From positions 1,881,001 through 1,945,000 of the forward strand of contig NZ_JAVDYB010000001.1 in assembly GCF_031458235.1 (NCBI RefSeq): DNA of 64,000 nt. Reading direction: 5' to 3'. Position numbers and translations under genes: made by a program. The DNA comes from Catenuloplanes atrovinosus (GTDB taxonomy: Bacteria > Actinomycetota > Actinomycetes > Mycobacteriales > Micromonosporaceae). Shown in pieces: positions 1 to 8,494 of the stretch (positions within the stretch are counted from its first letter, which is position 1; the number at the start of each line of letters is the position of its first letter). The notes below the pieces were generated by a model. That model was not told the DNA's origin. It ran no database searches and worked only from the letters and a program-made list of their open reading frames with translations.

Positions 1-83
1 CACCCCTGCCAGATCAGCCACGCCCCGCCGATCTCGGCCAGCGCCGCGAGCCCGAACAACACCAGCGACCGTACGATGTCCAC
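1..83 (-). CDS. YnfA/UPF0060 family membrane protein (N-terminal fragment)
   Basis: Reading the minus strand from a GTG at 83 gives 27 codons that run off the window edge. The peptide begins MDIVRSLVLFGLAALAEIGG and continues AWLIWQG, which matches the first transmembrane helix of the small YnfA/UPF0060 family (about 110 residues, four helices, putative efflux role). The family function is poorly established. The gene is divergent from the dehydrogenase at 121, which is why the alternative upstream ATG at 76 of that neighbour is unlikely to be used. Only the N-terminus is visible. Confidence 0.75.
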   Translation of the reverse strand, partial: MDIVRSLVLFGLAALAEIGGAWLIWQG

Positions 84-120
84 GTTCCGGACCGTACCGG
101 TTCGTCCGTACCATGGTCCG
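84..120. promoter_or_regulatory. Divergent control region with repeated CCGTACC motif
   Basis: This 37-base gap separates two divergent starts. It holds CCGTACC twice (92-98 and 106-112, 14 bases apart) and an inverted GGACC/GGTCC pair (89-93, 115-119). The pattern suggests a regulator site serving both genes. No clear -10/-35 boxes are visible, and no binding protein can be named. Confidence 0.35.
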
Positions 121-1125
121 GTGACCGACCATTCGCCGACCGGCCCGCTGGTGCTGGTGACCGGCGGCTCCGGGTTCCTCGGGGCGCACTGCGTGGACCT
201 GCTGCTGCGGCGCGGCCACCGGGTGCGGACCACCGTGCGGTCGCCGGCCCGCCGCGCCGCGGTGCCGGACCGGGTGGACGCGGTGGTCGCGGACCTGACC
301 TCGGACGACGGCTGGGCGCAGGCCGCCGCCGGCTGCGCCGCGGTGCTGCACGTGGCCTCGCCGTTCCCGCCGCGCGAGCCGCGCCACCCGGACGAGGTGA
401 TCGTGCCCGCGCGCGAGGGGACGCTGCGGGTGCTGCGCGCCGCCCTGGACGCGGGCGTCCGCCGAACCGTGGTGACCTCGTCCTTCGGCGCGATCGGCTA
501 CGGACCCGACCCCGGGCGGCCGTTCACCGAGGCGGACTGGAGCGAGGACCCGTCCGGCGCGTACATCCGGTCCAAAGTGGTCGCCGAGCGCGCGGCCTGG
601 GACTTCGCGGACCGGCACGGCCTCCCGCTGACCGTGGTCAACCCGACCGGCATCCTCGGCCCGCCGCTGACGCCCGACTACTCGCAGTACGTCGTGCTGA
701 TCGAGGAGCTGCTCAACGGCAAGCTGCCCGCGCTGCCCCGGCTCACCTACGGCCTGGTCGACGTGCGCGACGTCGCCGACCTGCACCTGCGCGCCATGAC
801 CCACCCGGACGCGGTGGGGGAGCGGTTCATCGCCACGGCCGGGCTCATGTCCTTTCAGGACATCGCGGCGCTGCTGCGGGCGCGCCTCGGCCCGGCCGCG
901 CGTCGCGTGCCGGCCCGTACCGTGCCGGACCTCGCCGTCCGCCTGGCCGCCCGGGTCAGCCCGCGCCTCGCCATGATCGCGCCGGACGTCGGCGTGGTGC
1001 GGCCGGCCACCGCCGACAAGGCCCGCGCGGTGCTCGGCTGGGCGGCCCGCCCGCTCGAGGAGACCGTCCTGGACACCGCCGCGAGCCTGTCCCGGCTGGG
1101 CCGGCTCCGTAGCCCGATCGCCTGA
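121..1125 (+). CDS. NAD(P)-dependent epimerase/dehydratase (extended SDR, dihydroflavonol-reductase-like)
   Basis: The 334-residue product has an extended-SDR Rossmann fold: the nucleotide motif TGGSGFLG lies near residues 14-21, the catalytic region includes TSSFGAIGY and an active-site Y-x3-K (YIRSK), followed by a proline-rich NPTGILGPPL stretch typical of flavonol/cinnamoyl reductase-like members. It probably reduces a small carbonyl substrate with NAD(P)H in the cytoplasm; the substrate cannot be read from sequence. I chose GTG 121 because the ATG at 76 lies inside the divergent YnfA gene. Its stop touches the convergent YciI gene with no gap. Confidence 0.85.
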   Translation: MTDHSPTGPLVLVTGGSGFLGAHCVDLLLRRGHRVRTTVRSPARRAAVPDRVDAVVADLTSDDGWAQAAAGCAAVLHVASPFPPREPRHPDEVIVPAREGTLRVLRAALDAGVRRTVVTSSFGAIGYGPDPGRPFTEADWSEDPSGAYIRSKVVAERAAWDFADRHGLPLTVVNPTGILGPPLTPDYSQYVVLIEELLNGKLPALPRLTYGLVDVRDVADLHLRAMTHPDAVGERFIATAGLMSFQDIAALLRARLGPAARRVPARTVPDLAVRLAARVSPRLAMIAPDVGVVRPATADKARAVLGWAARPLEETVLDTAASLSRLGRLRSPIA

Positions 1126-1386
1126 TCAGCCGAGGAACGGCGTCCACTCGCGAATCCGCTCCACCGCCACGCCGGGCGTGCCCAGGTACGGGTCCGCCGC
1201 GAGCACGGCCTCGGCCGCCGCCCGATCCGGCACGTCCAGCACGATCACCGCGCCGCTGTCGTCCGCGAGCGGCCCGGCCATCCGTACCACCCCGCTCTCG
1301 TGCAGTTCCGTCAGCCGTTCCCGGTGCGCGGGCCGCGCGGCCATCCGCTCCGGCGTGGGCGAGAGACGCAGTTCGACGATCCACAT
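1126..1386 (-). CDS. YciI-like domain protein
   Basis: An 86-residue single-domain protein. The start MWIVELRLSP, the central GPLADDSGAVIVLDV and the AEAVLAADPYLGTPGV segment match the YciI/YCII fold, a small dimeric alpha-beta (ferredoxin-like) domain with conserved His/Asp suspected to be enzymatic. No specific reaction is established for stand-alone members. It is convergent with the upstream dehydrogenase. The 267 bases between its start and the next gene hold nothing I recognise. Confidence 0.8.
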   Translation of the reverse strand: MWIVELRLSPTPERMAARPAHRERLTELHESGVVRMAGPLADDSGAVIVLDVPDRAAAEAVLAADPYLGTPGVAVERIREWTPFLG

Positions 1387-1653
1387 GCCCGCCAGGCTAT
1401 GCCGGGCGAGTCAACCGGATGTCGTGTGGCGGAGATACCGTCCGTCCGATCCGGACCACGACGTCGGGGGTATGGGCGCCGTGGCCGACCCGCCGCCCTG
1501 AGCACGATCACGCCGGGTGTCGCGACGCGGGTTCGCCCGCCGGTTGCGGAGGGCTGCGAAGGCGGGACCGGCAGGGAGGCCGGCCAGGGCCGAGCGGTGC
1601 CCGCTGCGAGCATGCGGACCGCCACCACGCCGGAAGCGGGTAGAGCAAAGGGG

Positions 1654-2196
1654 TTATCGGCGTAAGCCGTCGAGGAGGAGGTCGAGGAGGCGGCCGGCCT
1701 GGGTGCGCTGGTCGGGTTTGCCGGCGGCGAGGGTGACGCCGGAGAGGGCGACGAGGACGTCGTCGGTGGCCACGTCGGCGCGGATCAGGCCGGCGGCCTG
1801 GGCTGCGGTGAGGAGGCGGTCGAGGGCGGCGAGCATGCGGTCGCGGCTGTGGGCGTAGGGGTTGCCGCCGGAGGCGATGACGGCGCGCAGCGCGTCGGCC
1901 ATGCCGTGTTTGGTGGTCATGTAGTCGAGGAAGCGGTCCATCCAGGCGCGCAGTGCCTTGTCGGGTGGGAGGGTGGCGGCGAGTTCGGGGGCGGCGTCGC
2001 AGAGGCGGGAGAGTTCGTTGCGGTAGGCGGCCTCGACCAGTGCCTCGCGGGTGGGGAAGTGGCGGTAGAGCGTGCCGATGCCGACGCCGGCGGCCTTGGC
2101 GACGGATTCGAGCGTCACGTCGGGGCCCTCCCGGGTGAAGGCGTTGACCGCGGCGTCGAGCAGCCGTTCGCGGTTGCGCTGCGCGTCGGCACGCAT
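1654..2196 (-). CDS. TetR family transcriptional regulator
   Basis: The 180-residue protein has a TetR N-terminal helix-turn-helix: RERLLDAAVNAFTREG, then VTLESVAKAAGVGIGTLYRHF around residues 25-45. The C-terminal ligand domain is generic. A longer frame opens at 2301, but the ATG at 2196 is chosen because it starts just before the conserved HTH helix and has AGGGACGG upstream. It is divergent from the SDR gene at 2349, and a near-perfect palindrome lies between them, so it most likely represses itself and that SDR. The inducer is unknown. Confidence 0.88.
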   Translation of the reverse strand: MRADAQRNRERLLDAAVNAFTREGPDVTLESVAKAAGVGIGTLYRHFPTREALVEAAYRNELSRLCDAAPELAATLPPDKALRAWMDRFLDYMTTKHGMADALRAVIASGGNPYAHSRDRMLAALDRLLTAAQAAGLIRADVATDDVLVALSGVTLAAGKPDQRTQAGRLLDLLLDGLRR

Positions 2197-2302
2197 CGGT
2201 TGAGCACCGTCCCTGGGGTTGTCAAGTGGGGTCTCGAAGGATATCGCGGCAGCGTATTCCCGCCTGTGGCGGATCAGACGGCGCGCTGGCAGCGGAGGCA
2301 CT

Positions 2303-2325
2303 CCTCCGGTTAATCTTACCGGAGG
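2303..2325. promoter_or_regulatory. Palindromic operator between TetR and SDR genes
   Basis: CCTCCGGT (2303-2310), a 7-base spacer, then ACCGGAGG (2318-2325) form a perfect 8-base inverted repeat. The right arm continues into a second, overlapping palindrome GGAGG-TT-CCTCC (2321-2332). The size and the position between the divergent TetR and SDR starts are as expected for a TetR dimer site. It lies 23 bases ahead of the SDR start codon, so binding would block transcription or ribosome access. Confidence 0.7.
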
Positions 2326-2348
2326 TTCCTCCGTTTGAAGGGGAGAAG

Positions 2349-3242
2349 ATGTTCGATCGTGACACCACCGCGGCCGAGATCGTCCGCGACGTCGACCTGA
2401 CCGGGCAGCGGGCGATCGTGACCGGCGGCGCCTCCGGGATCGGGATCGAGACCGCGCGGGCGCTGGCCGGCGCGGGTGCCGAGGTCACGCTGGCGGTCCG
2501 GGACACCGCGGCCGGCGCGCGGGTGGCCGACCGGATCACCCGGGAGACGCGCAACGCCGGCGTGCACGTGGCGTTCCTGGACCTGGCCGATCCGGTCGGC
2601 GTCGGCGCGTTCGCGCAACACTGGGACGGGCCGCTGCACATGCTGATCAACAACGCGGGCGTGATGGCACCGCCGCTGACCCGCACGGGGCCCGGCTGGG
2701 AGCTGCAGTTCGCCACCAACCACCTCGGTCACCTGCGGCTGGCCACCGGGCTGCACCGCGCGCTCGCGTCCGCGGGGGGCGCGCGCGTGGTCTCGGTCAG
2801 CTCCGGCGCGCACCGCCGCTCGCCGGTCGTGTTCGAGGACATCCACTACCGGTGGCGCCGCTACGAGCGGTGGGCCGCCTACGGGCAGTCGAAGACCGCG
2901 AACGTGCTGTTCGCGGTGGAGGCGGCGAAGCGCTGGGCGCGGGACGGCATCGACGTCAACGCGCTCAACCCCGGTGCGATCAGGACCAACCTCCAGCGGT
3001 ACGTGACGGAGGCGGACCTCGGCGGCACGGCTTTCCGGTGGAAGACGCCGGAGCAGGGCGCGGCCACGTCCGTGCTGCTGGCGGCGTCCCCGACCGTGAA
3101 GGGCGTCACCGGCCGCTACTTCGAGGACTGCGCGGAGGCCGGCCCGGCCGAGCCCGGCACCCGGGGCGGCGTGGCGGCGTGGGCGCTGGACGAGGAGGCC
3201 GCGGCCGAGCTGTGGACCGTGTCGGAGCGGACGCTCCGATGA
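2349..3242 (+). CDS. Short-chain dehydrogenase/reductase (retinol-dehydrogenase-like)
   Basis: The 297-residue protein has the classical SDR signature: cofactor motif TGGASGIG near residues 23-30, structural NNAGV near 100, and a catalytic region with VSVSSGAH and the Y-x3-K motif YGQSK. Its length and C-terminus resemble the retinol dehydrogenase/WW-oxidoreductase branch, usually NADP-dependent. The substrate is unknown. Start ATG 2349 has a strong GGGGAG ribosome site. The gene is divergent from the TetR gene at 1654-2196 and shares its operator, suggesting induction by the compound it metabolises. Confidence 0.88.
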   Translation: MFDRDTTAAEIVRDVDLTGQRAIVTGGASGIGIETARALAGAGAEVTLAVRDTAAGARVADRITRETRNAGVHVAFLDLADPVGVGAFAQHWDGPLHMLINNAGVMAPPLTRTGPGWELQFATNHLGHLRLATGLHRALASAGGARVVSVSSGAHRRSPVVFEDIHYRWRRYERWAAYGQSKTANVLFAVEAAKRWARDGIDVNALNPGAIRTNLQRYVTEADLGGTAFRWKTPEQGAATSVLLAASPTVKGVTGRYFEDCAEAGPAEPGTRGGVAAWALDEEAAAELWTVSERTLR

Positions 3243-3288
3243 AAAACGTCACCACGCGGTACGCCCCCGGATCGTTGATCATGAGGGA

Positions 3289-3795
3289 ATGGAGATCTCA
3301 CCGCTGACCGCCGAGGACCACGCCGCCGCCGAGATCGACCTGGCGGAGGTGCTGCTGGAGTGCGTGCTGGGCGGCGCCAGCGTCGGGTTCACGCTCCCGT
3401 TCACGGTGGACGACGCCCGCGCGTACTGGCGGGACGCGCTGGCCGAGGCGGACGCGCGCACCTGGGTCGCCCGCGACCACGACGGCCGCATCCTGGGCGT
3501 GGTGCGGCTGCTGCCGGCCGCGCAGGCGAACGCGCCGCACCGGGCCGAGATCGCCAAACTGCTGGTCCACCCGGACGGCCGCGGGCGCGGGCTCGGCGGC
3601 GCGCTGCTGGTCGCGGCGGAGGAGGGCGCCCGGGCGCTCGGCCGTACGCTGCTGGTGCTGGACACCCAGACCGGCGGCGTGGCCGAGGGGCTGTACGCGC
3701 GGCGCGGCTGGACCCGGGTCGGCGAGATTCCGGAGTTCGCGCTCACCCCGACGGGTGACCGCGCCGCGACCACCATCTTTCGCAAGCACGTGTAA
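3289..3795 (+). CDS. GNAT family N-acetyltransferase
   Basis: A 168-residue protein with the GNAT fold. The acetyl-CoA pyrophosphate loop is visible as HPDGRGRGLGGALL around residues 94-107, followed by LVLDTQTGGVAEGLYARRGW, the typical motif-B region. Members transfer an acetyl group to an amine on a small molecule or protein; the acceptor cannot be told. The ATG at 3289 follows GAGGGA. It starts 46 bases after the SDR stop on the same strand, so co-transcription is possible. Confidence 0.85.
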   Translation: MEISPLTAEDHAAAEIDLAEVLLECVLGGASVGFTLPFTVDDARAYWRDALAEADARTWVARDHDGRILGVVRLLPAAQANAPHRAEIAKLLVHPDGRGRGLGGALLVAAEEGARALGRTLLVLDTQTGGVAEGLYARRGWTRVGEIPEFALTPTGDRAATTIFRKHV

Positions 3796-3838
3796 GAAAG
3801 CAGAAATAGGTTGGTCGGCGCGCGCCCGGCCCCGGATC

Positions 3839-5032
<1,194 letters not shown>

Positions 5033-5491
5033 CCACCGCGGGTTCCCGCCGTCCGTGCCGGCCAGGTACCGCTGCGGCGTGTGGTTCGCCGCCTGGGCGT
5101 CGCTGAGCTGCGGCCGGTCGCCGTTCACGGTGGCGTGGGACTTCCCGCTGCCGTGTCCTGGTTGCCGGGAAACCGCACGTTGCGGTGGACGCCCGGTCGC
5201 CGCTGATGCCGGCCGCGACCGCCTGGCCGTCCCCGCCGTAGTCGTTGAGATGCCGGGTTCGCCACCCGGAAGTCCGGGCCGTTGACGAACATCGTGGCGC
5301 CGCCGGACGTGCCGTAGCCCGCCGGGGCCGAGGAAGAAGCCGCCGTTGCGGATCGCGCCGTTCCGGCCGACCCCGATGATCGTCTTGTGTGATTCGACCG
5401 GGACCTCGTACCCGAACGTCGGCACGGTGACCGTGACGTCGGCCCGGATCACGTACGCCGCGCCGGACGTGGCGCAGGTCAGCCCCGTGAG
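5033..5491 (-). pseudogene. Degraded pectate lyase / pectinesterase gene
   Basis: Minus-strand translations in different frames give recognisable pieces in order. From 5491 to about 5327: a stretch containing AAYVIRADVTVTV and ESHKTIIGVGRNGAIRNGGF, typical of the N-terminal part of actinobacterial PL1 pectate lyases. Then, in another frame, GYGTSGGATMFVNGPDFRVAN, then (frame changed) LNDYGGDGQAVAAGISGDRA and NVRFPGNQDT, the core motifs of CE8 pectinesterases. Finally (frame changed again) VNGDRPQLSDAQAANHTPQR and YLAGTDG, the usual pectinesterase C-terminus. No single frame is open, the catalytic centres are missing, and no stop remains at the end. This is a fossil of a two-domain (or two-gene) plant-cell-wall enzyme, cut by large deletions and several frameshifts. 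Confidence 0.7.
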
Positions 5492-5542
5492 CAAAGGGCG
5501 CGCTTGACCTTGACCCAGGGGCAACGTCGGACGATCGACGGC

Positions 5543-6868
5543 ATGGATGACCTCGCATACCTCACGCACCGGGCCGCCGAGTTCTGCACGGACAACGGCA
5601 TCCCCGGGTACGTCGCCGGCCTGCACCGCGGCGGCGAGCGGCACGTCGTCGCGCACGGCGTCGCGAACACCGCCACCGGCGCGCCGATGCGGCCGGACAC
5701 CGGGTTCCTGTTCGGGTCCGTCACCAAGATCATGACCACCACGCTGGTCATGCGGCAGGCCGAGCGCGGCCTGATCGACCCGGACGCGCCGGTCGGCCGC
5801 TACCTTCCGGCGCTGACCGTGCCGGGCCTGCGCGTCCGGCACCTGATCAACCACACCAGCGGGATCGACGCGGACCTGTTCTTCCCGGACGAGGCCGGCC
5901 GCGACGCGCTGAAGATCTATCTGGAGCGCCTGGTGCGCGAGTGCGGCACGCTGTTCCCGCCGGGGGAGCACGTCAGCTACTCCAACGGCGGCATGATCGT
6001 CGCGGGCCGGCTGCTGGAGGTGGTGACCGGGCTGTCCTACCACGACCTGCTCGCCCGCGACCTCTTCACGCCGGCCGGGATGACGACGGCGTGCACGTCC
6101 GCGGAGCAGGCGATCCTGCGCTCCACCGCGGTCGGCCACATCCCCGGTTCCGGGCCCACCCGCATGTTCATGCTGCCGCCCACCTGGGCGCCGGCCGGCG
6201 CCACCCCGATCGGCACGGTCGAGGACCTGCTCGCGTTCGGCCGCGTCCACCTCGGCGACGGCGCGGGCGTGCTGTCCGCCGAGTCGGTGGCCCGCATGCG
6301 CACGATCACCCACGACGCGGGCCGGCCGGACACCGACCCGGTCGGGCTGGGCTGGCTGGTGCGGTCGCGCGCCGGGACCACGGTGCTGACCATGACCGGT
6401 GCGTCCCCGGGCGGCGTCGCCGTGCTGATCGTGGTGCCGGAGCGGGACCTGGTGTTCGCCGCGTACGGCAACGACCCGCGTGCGCTCACCCTGCACGACG
6501 AGATGCTGGACCGGCTGGTGCCCGCGCCGGCGCCGTCCTACGCCGTGGCGCCGGTGGCCGGCCTGACGCGGTACGCCGGGATCTACCGCTCGAATCAGCT
6601 CCGGGTGGACGTGCGCGCGATCGGCGGCGAGTTGGAGGAGACGGTCACCTACGAGCCGGCCGACGCCGCGCAGGAGCGGATCCTGACCGGCTTCGTGGGC
6701 GGCCCGTTCGCCGCGCCGCCGCAGCGGTACGTACCGGTGGGAGACGACCTGTTCGCCCCGGCCGGCCTGCCGCTCGACGGGCTCCCGCCCTATCATCTGG
6801 TGTCCTACCACGCCGGCGCGGCCTACCGGGCCGCCGGCGGCCGGATGACCCGGCGAGCGCCCGCCTGA
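5543..6868 (+). CDS. Serine hydrolase of the beta-lactamase / class C family
   Basis: The 441-residue protein has the serine-peptidase-like fold of class C beta-lactamases and D-aminopeptidases. The nucleophile motif S-V-T-K is at residues 59-62 and the Y-S-N motif at 146-148. The third motif, usually (H/K)-T-G, appears as MTG in the segment TMTGASPGG, so real lactamase activity is doubtful; esterase or peptidase activity is more likely. No signal peptide is visible, so it probably acts in the cytoplasm. ATG 5543 is preferred over a TTG at 5504. The MerR regulator follows after 4 bases. Confidence 0.85.
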   Translation: MDDLAYLTHRAAEFCTDNGIPGYVAGLHRGGERHVVAHGVANTATGAPMRPDTGFLFGSVTKIMTTTLVMRQAERGLIDPDAPVGRYLPALTVPGLRVRHLINHTSGIDADLFFPDEAGRDALKIYLERLVRECGTLFPPGEHVSYSNGGMIVAGRLLEVVTGLSYHDLLARDLFTPAGMTTACTSAEQAILRSTAVGHIPGSGPTRMFMLPPTWAPAGATPIGTVEDLLAFGRVHLGDGAGVLSAESVARMRTITHDAGRPDTDPVGLGWLVRSRAGTTVLTMTGASPGGVAVLIVVPERDLVFAAYGNDPRALTLHDEMLDRLVPAPAPSYAVAPVAGLTRYAGIYRSNQLRVDVRAIGGELEETVTYEPADAAQERILTGFVGGPFAAPPQRYVPVGDDLFAPAGLPLDGLPPYHLVSYHAGAAYRAAGGRMTRRAPA

Positions 6869-6872
6869 CACC

Positions 6873-7613
6873 ATGCGGCACATGACCGACGCGCGGCATC
6901 CGCTGACGATCGGCCGGCTGGCCGCCTACGCCGGCGTCACGATCAAGGCGGTCCGCGTCTATCACGCGCGCGGGCTGCTGCCGGAGCCGCCGCGGGACGC
7001 CTCCGGATACCGGCGGTACGGCGCGGAGCACGCGATCCAGCTCGTCAAGATCCGGACGCTGGCCGAGGCCGGCGTGCCGCTGGCCCGCATCCGCGACCTG
7101 CTCGACGCCGCACCGGACGCGTTCGCCGCCGCGATCGAGGAGATCGACCGGGCCCTGGTGCGCCGCGCCGAGGAGATCCGCCGCACCCGCCGCCGGATCG
7201 CCGAGCTGCGCACCGGCGACCGCCTCTTCGTCACCGCCGACGTCGCCACCTACCTGGAGCGGCTGCGCGAGATCGGCGTCAGCGACCGCACCGTCACGCT
7301 GGAACGCGACCTCTGGATCATGCTTCAGCCGGTGGCCCCGGACGCGGCCGCCGCCTGGATCGCCGACAAACTCACGGCGATCCAGGACCCGGAGTTCCGC
7401 GCGCTCTGCCTCGCCTACGACGCCGCCTTCGACTGGCCCCCGGACGACCCGCGCATCCCCGCTCTCGCCGACCGCACCCGCCGCTGGTACGCGCGACAGC
7501 CCACGGAGACCGAGCCCGCCTCCACCCCGGACGGCCCGGCCGCCGCGCTGGCCACGATCACCACCGCCACGGCTTCCCCGGCCTGGGCCCGGATCGCCGA
7601 CCTGAGCCGCTGA
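6873..7613 (+). CDS. MerR family transcriptional regulator
   Basis: The 246-residue protein starts with a MerR winged helix: LTIGRLAAYAGVTIKAVRVY, then HARGLLPEPPRDASGYRRYG, followed by a coiled-coil dimerisation helix (residues 85-115, rich in Glu/Arg). The C-terminal 130 residues resemble the effector portion of MerR proteins that carry an organic ligand domain rather than metal cysteines; no Cys cluster is present. It lies four bases after the serine hydrolase and is probably co-transcribed with it. ATG 6873 and 6882 are both possible starts. Confidence 0.85.
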   Translation: MRHMTDARHPLTIGRLAAYAGVTIKAVRVYHARGLLPEPPRDASGYRRYGAEHAIQLVKIRTLAEAGVPLARIRDLLDAAPDAFAAAIEEIDRALVRRAEEIRRTRRRIAELRTGDRLFVTADVATYLERLREIGVSDRTVTLERDLWIMLQPVAPDAAAAWIADKLTAIQDPEFRALCLAYDAAFDWPPDDPRIPALADRTRRWYARQPTETEPASTPDGPAAALATITTATASPAWARIADLSR

Positions 7614-7744
7614 CCGGCTCACCCACGCGCGGCGCCGATCGCGCACACGTCCACCTGCATCGTCACCCAACGACACGTGGTATGACTTTGTTAGAAACTC
7701 TTATTTCACAGGCACTGAGACACGCTCGCACCGCTCGTGGCCCT

Positions 7745-8494
7745 CTACGCCTGCTGCCACGCTACAACGCGATGAGCGGCTTCGTATCTCGGATCTGCCC
7801 CACCCAGCCAGCTTGGCCAACGCAGCCCGCGGTAGCGAAGGTCCGCCTGTATCCCGCACGCGACCTCCAGGCGTCGCATCTCCGCCGGGGCGACCACGAC
7901 TGCCATCAGCAACTTGGCGCCGCGGACCGCATGGCCGGGCGACTCGGAGAAGTCCCAGGACAAGACGTCGGTGTCGTTTCCCGCCGCGCTGATGATGGGT
8001 TCGACGGCCGGGTACTCCACGGTGGCGCCTATCTCGCCGAGCCCCACCTCCACCTCCATCAGGGTCAAGCTCGGTGACAGAGCCACCCGCCGAGTCACCT
8101 TGCGTTCGACTTCGACGCTGTCCGGGTAAAGGTTGACGGCAATGGGGGCGCGCAACCGCTCGTTGTCGCCGATGAGACGGGCGGTAAATCGGGCCCAGAC
8201 GATTTTGACGCGGTCAGACCGAGGCCGAAACGAACAAGCCATCCGGAGCAACAACACGCGCTCATCCTCGTGGATGGCGGGGCTCGTAGCGGCCCAGCCG
8301 TCGCCCGGCGATGGCGGAATGTTGTCGGTGAGCCACGCGCGCGGCCTTCCGATACTGACTATCGGAATCTCGGCGGGTTCCGGCGGGGGACCCTGCTCTG
8401 CTCCGCGCTCGACGACTTCGGTCTTATCGAGCTTAAGCGGCTCCTCGATCAGCGGTGGGGCGAGGGCATCGGCCAGCGTTCCCAAAGAGATCAT
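7745..8494 (-). CDS. Unknown protein coupled to the CHAT protease gene
   Basis: A 249-residue protein that I cannot assign to a family. Residues 1-60 are acidic and proline-rich (for example GPPPEPAEIP) and look disordered. From about residue 60 the pattern of alternating hydrophobics suggests a beta-rich domain (LLLRMACSFRPRSDRVKIVW, later SPSLTLMEVEVGLGEIGATV). No signal peptide or membrane segment. Its ATG overlaps the CHAT gene stop by four bases (8491-8494), so the two are translationally coupled and probably made in fixed ratio. By analogy with other CHAT systems, it could be the protease substrate, an effector or an inhibitor. That role is inference. Confidence 0.7.
   Translation of the reverse strand: MISLGTLADALAPPLIEEPLKLDKTEVVERGAEQGPPPEPAEIPIVSIGRPRAWLTDNIPPSPGDGWAATSPAIHEDERVLLLRMACSFRPRSDRVKIVWARFTARLIGDNERLRAPIAVNLYPDSVEVERKVTRRVALSPSLTLMEVEVGLGEIGATVEYPAVEPIISAAGNDTDVLSWDFSESPGHAVRGAKLLMAVVVAPAEMRRLEVACGIQADLRYRGLRWPSWLGGADPRYEAAHRVVAWQQA

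Noticed and set aside
1387-1653. Small gene in the gap between YciI and the TetR gene
   Set aside because: Open frames exist, but none has a recognised domain, a good ribosome site or a composition different from chance.
5504-5542. TTG start for the serine hydrolase
   Set aside because: It adds 13 residues unlike the family and lacks a ribosome site; ATG 5543 fits the fold better.
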